DNA of 64,000 bases from Tamarix chinensis (Eukaryota; Streptophyta; Magnoliopsida; Caryophyllales; Tamaricaceae): positions 123,617,122-123,681,121 of the forward strand of contig CM060172.1 of assembly GCA_030549775.1 (NCBI GenBank). The letters are read 5' to 3'. This document shows, in pieces, positions 60,520 to 64,000 of the stretch; positions within the stretch are counted from its first letter, which is position 1, and each line of letters begins with the position of its first letter. A program made the translations under genes and the position numbers. Below the pieces are notes generated by a model. It was not told the DNA's origin. It did not search any database and saw only the letters and a program-made list of their open reading frames with translations.

Positions 60520-61830
60520 GTTTGTTTAGAAAGATTTAGCGAAGAAGATATGGGAGGTGTTGCAAAAGAAGTATGGTAGTGATGAAGCAAGCAAGGAAAA
60601 ATGAGCAATAGACAATTGGTAGAATTTACAAATGGTGGATGACAAGCTAATAATGGGTTCACGAGTACATGAATCTAGTGGCCAATGTATTTGGTGAAGG
60701 AATGAAGATTTGCTAGATACTACGGGTGGGTGTGTTGCTCGAGAAATTTCCTTTATCATGGTCCAATTTTATCAACCATCTCAAGCATAAGAAGAAGGTC
60801 CTTAATCTCCAAGAGTTGATGAACCACATACAAATTAAAGAAACAAACCGCTTGATGGATAAGTGAGATTATCTTGCCCTTAGTACTAATAATACTACCT
60901 TGTTGAATTTGGAATTCATGTAGAAAGGTTCAAAGGCACATGTGAGAAAGTGCAAAAAGGAAGGTCAAGATAAAGTTTAGATCACTATCTAGAATAACAA
61001 AGTTCAAAAGAAAAATATTTTATGTTGCGTGTATAGAAAGTAGGAACATGAGGCACACTAGTGCATCCAGGGAAAACAATTCAAAACTCCGTTGCCACTC
61101 CTTAAGCCAACATTATTGAAGATGAAGAGGTGATTGTTGTTGTCGCTGTTGTTGTAATTATCATTGGCGAAGCCAATCTTGCGGACAACAAGATAGATTG
61201 GGTCTTGAACATTAGAGCGTCCGTACATTTTTTGTGTTAATAAGGAGCTCTTCCACAAAGGTGAATTTGTGTTCATGGACAACTTTGCAACTGTAGGTGT
61301 ACTAGGTAAAGAAAATGTCCCCTCTAAAATTTTTTTGGCATTGAATGATGTGCTTTGTGTACCTTTCCTGTGTAGGAATCTTATGTCTGGTGGTATACTT
61401 AACAAAGTTGGCATGAAAATTGTGATTGAATCCAATAAAGTTGTGATCACTAGGAATGGATTATTTGTTGGGAAGGGTTACTTGGCTAATGGTCTATTTG
61501 TATTGAACTCAGTTTCCGATTGTGTTAGTGTTTCTTGTGCTTCTACTTACATGGCTAAGTCTATTAACTTATGGCATAATAGGCTAAGGTCACATAAACA
61601 TGGTCTCAATAGATAAACTAAGAAACTTGAACCTTATTGATGTAGGCATGATAAGAACATTTCTAAGTGCTCTATTTGCGTAGGTGTCAAATATTTGAAA
61701 AACCCTTGAAAACATTCACAAATAGAAGCACAAAATTACTTGAACTTATTCGCTCAGACTTAGTTAAAGGAAAGAAAATACTATGTGATTTTTATTGATT
61801 ATTGTTCAATGTGTATACTTGAAGCTCAAT
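60520..61830 (+). pseudogene. Decayed Ty1/copia gag-protease-integrase fragment
   Basis: In order on the plus strand, with frameshifts: gag motifs KKIWEVLQKKYGSDEAS and FPLSW-FINHLKHKKK; a worn zinc knuckle near 61020-61070 (CCVYRK...EHEAH...C); protease with NIRAS in place of DTGAS (about 61210); the long frame 61269-61616 with LGKENVPSK, VPFLCRNLMSGG and NGLFVGKGYL; GAG-pre-integrase motif LWHNRLRSH; and the start of integrase (KYYVIFIDYCS near 61780). Reverse transcriptase and LTRs are absent. It is an inert fragment, perhaps within an intron of the gene starting at 58908. Confidence 0.8.
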
Positions 61831-63065
61831 GTGTATACTTGAAGTATTTGGCCATTAATCATTTGCCAAGTTCGACTTTTATCATTCTGCTTGGTTCCAT
61901 ATCGCATCGTTTTATGGAGATAATTTCCTTATTTCTCAAGTTTTTCCCCCTCGTCTCTGCTATTTTCTACGTTTTTATTACAGTAATTGCCTGCAACGAG
62001 CACATCCTTCCTGGATCTCTCTTTCTAATACCTAATTTACCACACTACAGTTGTGCAAACAAAGATTTTGTATGCCCGTTGTTTAATATGGTCAAGCTCA
62101 CACAACTCATGGCCTCCTGTAGAGCTCATTTAGATTGCAAAATTGATGTGTTGGACCACACTTTGGATAAGCGAGCCTTGTAGTAGTTGTTGTTCTATCA
62201 TTTTCTCATGCTCAAGTTCCTTCGCATCACTTTGTATTAAAATATTCATATTTCCCTTTTTATAGTTCCATCGCCTTCCGTACTCCAGTTGAGTTGCTCT
62301 TTCTCCTTCATCTCTCTACCGCCTACACAATTTATAACATTTATTATGGATAATATACGGGATAACTTTTATGGAACATATGAATTTTGGTACTATAAAG
62401 TTAAATCTTATGGTAGTTCAATATCCTTTTTTTTTCCTTAGTTGAAGCTCCCTGATCCTCTGGGGTTTCCTCTCTACAGTTCGATTTAAGTTGCCATATA
62501 CGAATCCAGGAATTGTGATACGTGTTGTTGTACATGCGCTTATGGCTGGTTCTTGAAAGCATAATGTAAAAAATAAGCACTTGCCATTCGCTGAGGAAAA
62601 TGAGTGGAACATATCTCTGCGGATTCCCGGGAAAAGGAAGAAGAGGCAAATGTGATGCGTAAATCGTAATTGATCAACTTCCACTCTTCTTAAAGCAACG
62701 AACAGATATACAGATTACCAATCACCTAATCTTCCTCCCTTGTATATAGTCTGTTGGATAGGAAAATGATTTGGGATTGTGAAATTGAAGAAACTCTAAA
62801 TATATCTGCATCTTCTACTTTTCTGTTTCTTCTTCTTGTTCCTTTTAAAATATATATATATATATATATATATATTATCTTTGCTGTTATTGTTTTAGTG
62901 CCGCGACATGTTCATTTTCCTTTGTAGTTTCCTAACTGACATCCTCGGAGTTCACTATAAGGGCTCATTTCCCTTTTCAAGAAGATATCCTCAAACCAGT
63001 CCACGCGTAGAGGCTTAGAGCATAGTTAATGTTCGCATTGTTGCACTGGCAAACAACAATGTTTT
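61831..63065. other. Spacer downstream of the copia fragment
   Basis: A direct duplication CAATGTGTATACTTGAAG occurs at about 61807-61847 at the copia edge. After acceptor-like CTCTACAG (ends 62478) a short frame VRFKLPYTNPGIVIRVVVHA looks coding-like but stops after 25 codons. (AT)n at about 62850-62874. No gene is firmly supported. Confidence 0.35.
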
Positions 63066-63090
63066 AATTCTATCCTGTTAGGATAGAATT
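63066..63090. repeat. Perfect 10-bp inverted repeat (hairpin)
   Basis: AATTCTATCC, loop TGTTA, GGATAGAATT: a perfect 10-bp stem. A possible splice acceptor (TGTTAG) lies in it. Confidence 0.8.
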
Positions 63091-63193
63091 AGATGCTTAT
63101 GAGGTGTTTGTGCAAATATTGACTGCGTCGGATGAGGATTTACGTAATTTCTCAGAATCTGTGGCACAGATCTGTACGTTGAGCTTTGTCTAA
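63082..63193 (+). CDS. Possible exon, unidentified protein
   Basis: After TATCCTGTTAG the second frame reads IELDAYEVFVQILTASDE, then DLRNFSESVAQICTLSFV and TAA (63191-63193). Composition is protein-like, but I recognise no family and it could be untranslated sequence. It might belong with the exon at 58908. Confidence 0.22.
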
Positions 63194-64000
63194 CTGCTTT
63201 ATGTTGCTTAACTTGTCAGAAATTGCCTTTGCGATTGCCATTTTTCCTCCCTACCACCGGGGTCCCTGAAGATGCTTTGGGTTTTCGTTTATCGTTATGC
63301 TACATGATGCCTTCAAAATGGTAAGTAGTCTACCGTTCCTGCCAAGGTGTCACAAAGAGACTGGGTGCAAAAAATTAAGACAGGGAGAGAGGTTCTTCTC
63401 CTGCGGTGCCAAAGCTGTTTGACGCTGTGCTTGTATCTCCCTCCCAGCACTACTGCCGAGTGCTGAGGTAGCAGCAAGGGAAAGCATTCAAAGCTTCAAC
63501 TGATGTAGGGAGAGATACTGGCAATATGTTAGAATTTGGTGGTTTTAGCCGCCGGGCAGGGTTGAGATAAGGCCAAGAATTCTTGTACTTGTTGGCGATC
63601 AATTACCATTGCTTGTACTGCCAAATATTTGAGCAAATTTCCGCCCAAACGAAAAGGGAAAAAAAATGAAAAAAGAAGTAAATCATCTAAAATCTTGAAG
63701 GCTTTGTCCTTGAAATGCCTGAATCCCATTTTCTTAAACTGTAGTGTCATCCAGGAGTTGTTCCTTCCGAATGGCGGAGAAACCAATTATTGCTTCTTGT
63801 TTACGTATATATATTATTATTATTTTGTTACAGTGGCCTGAAACCTTTCTTTTTTCAACATCATTTTGTTTTCTTGTGCAACAGATGATGGAGCAAATTA
63901 ACTCTATTTATTTAAGATAATTATTTATTTTAAAAATTGATGATTATTTTTTAAAATTAATTATTTTGGATAATTATTTTTGATAAATAACTTTAAACAA
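63194..64000. other. Unassigned sequence to the window end
   Basis: GC-richer to about 63600 with a small CAGCACT/AGTGCTG fold-back (63445-63465), then AT-rich. It may be untranslated region of a gene crossing this end. From 63890 the sequence is TTATTT/AAATAA-rich and could be a MITE fragment. Confidence 0.3.

Overview
The window is nuclear DNA of a flowering plant with a large, retrotransposon-rich genome. The evidence is a spliced NAC transcription-factor gene with GT-AG introns, plant-type Ty1/copia, LINE and Mutator remnants, a decayed plant beta-glucosidase (GH1), an hAT-type MITE, and long AT-rich spacers with AAT, TTC, AT and TC arrays. I cannot name the species. Most long reading frames are low-complexity translations of TTC/AAT arrays and are not genes.

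Layout. 1-8381: very large LTR-type repeats. A minus-strand LTR (A, to 4278) is followed head-to-tail by a partial second copy (B, 4279-7237), both apparently inside a plus-strand LTR whose right end is 8381. 8382-10915: AT-rich spacer. 10916-15107 (minus): NAC gene of the NAC045/NAC086/ANAC028 type; five-exon layout expected, but the exon for the C-terminal half of the DNA-binding domain (subdomain D) is not found. Its TATA box lies near 15411. About 15760-16620 (minus): copia 3' end (RNase H tail, polypurine tract, probable LTR) directly upstream of the NAC gene and on the same strand. 16622-about 24370: another giant LTR, interrupted by a solo LTR (20179-23748, TSD ACTTT) that itself carries a 276-bp hAT MITE (8-bp TSD). 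24420-26500: spacer. About 26560-27117 (minus): beta-glucosidase pseudogene exons. 28570-33876: 5.3-kb solo LTR. 35691-36020 (minus): end of a LINE ORF2. 39730-40310 (plus): MULE transposase remnant. 40561-43562, 44056-47605 and 49683-52644: three more solo LTRs, the last inside another LTR-like repeat that starts at 49301. 54984-55762: MITE-like repeats. 57466-57706: short TRIM-like solo LTR. 58640-64000: CpG-richer promoter-like stretch, an unidentified first exon (58908-59084), then a decayed copia gag-protease-integrase piece (about 60520-61830).

What ties it together. The giant LTRs share inverted ends of the type TGTAACACCCC/GGGGTGTTACA, 5-bp target duplications, a pyrimidine-rich segment with TTC or AAT arrays, sometimes a minisatellite, and a cluster of conserved dyad boxes (CCAC, 11-13 nt, GTGG). 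No gag-pol of this family is present, so these are solo LTRs left by recombination, or relics of a non-autonomous family. The only gene model I trust is the NAC gene, and it may be broken. The main candidate for something new is the dyad-box array, which probably lies in the transcribed part of the LTRs.
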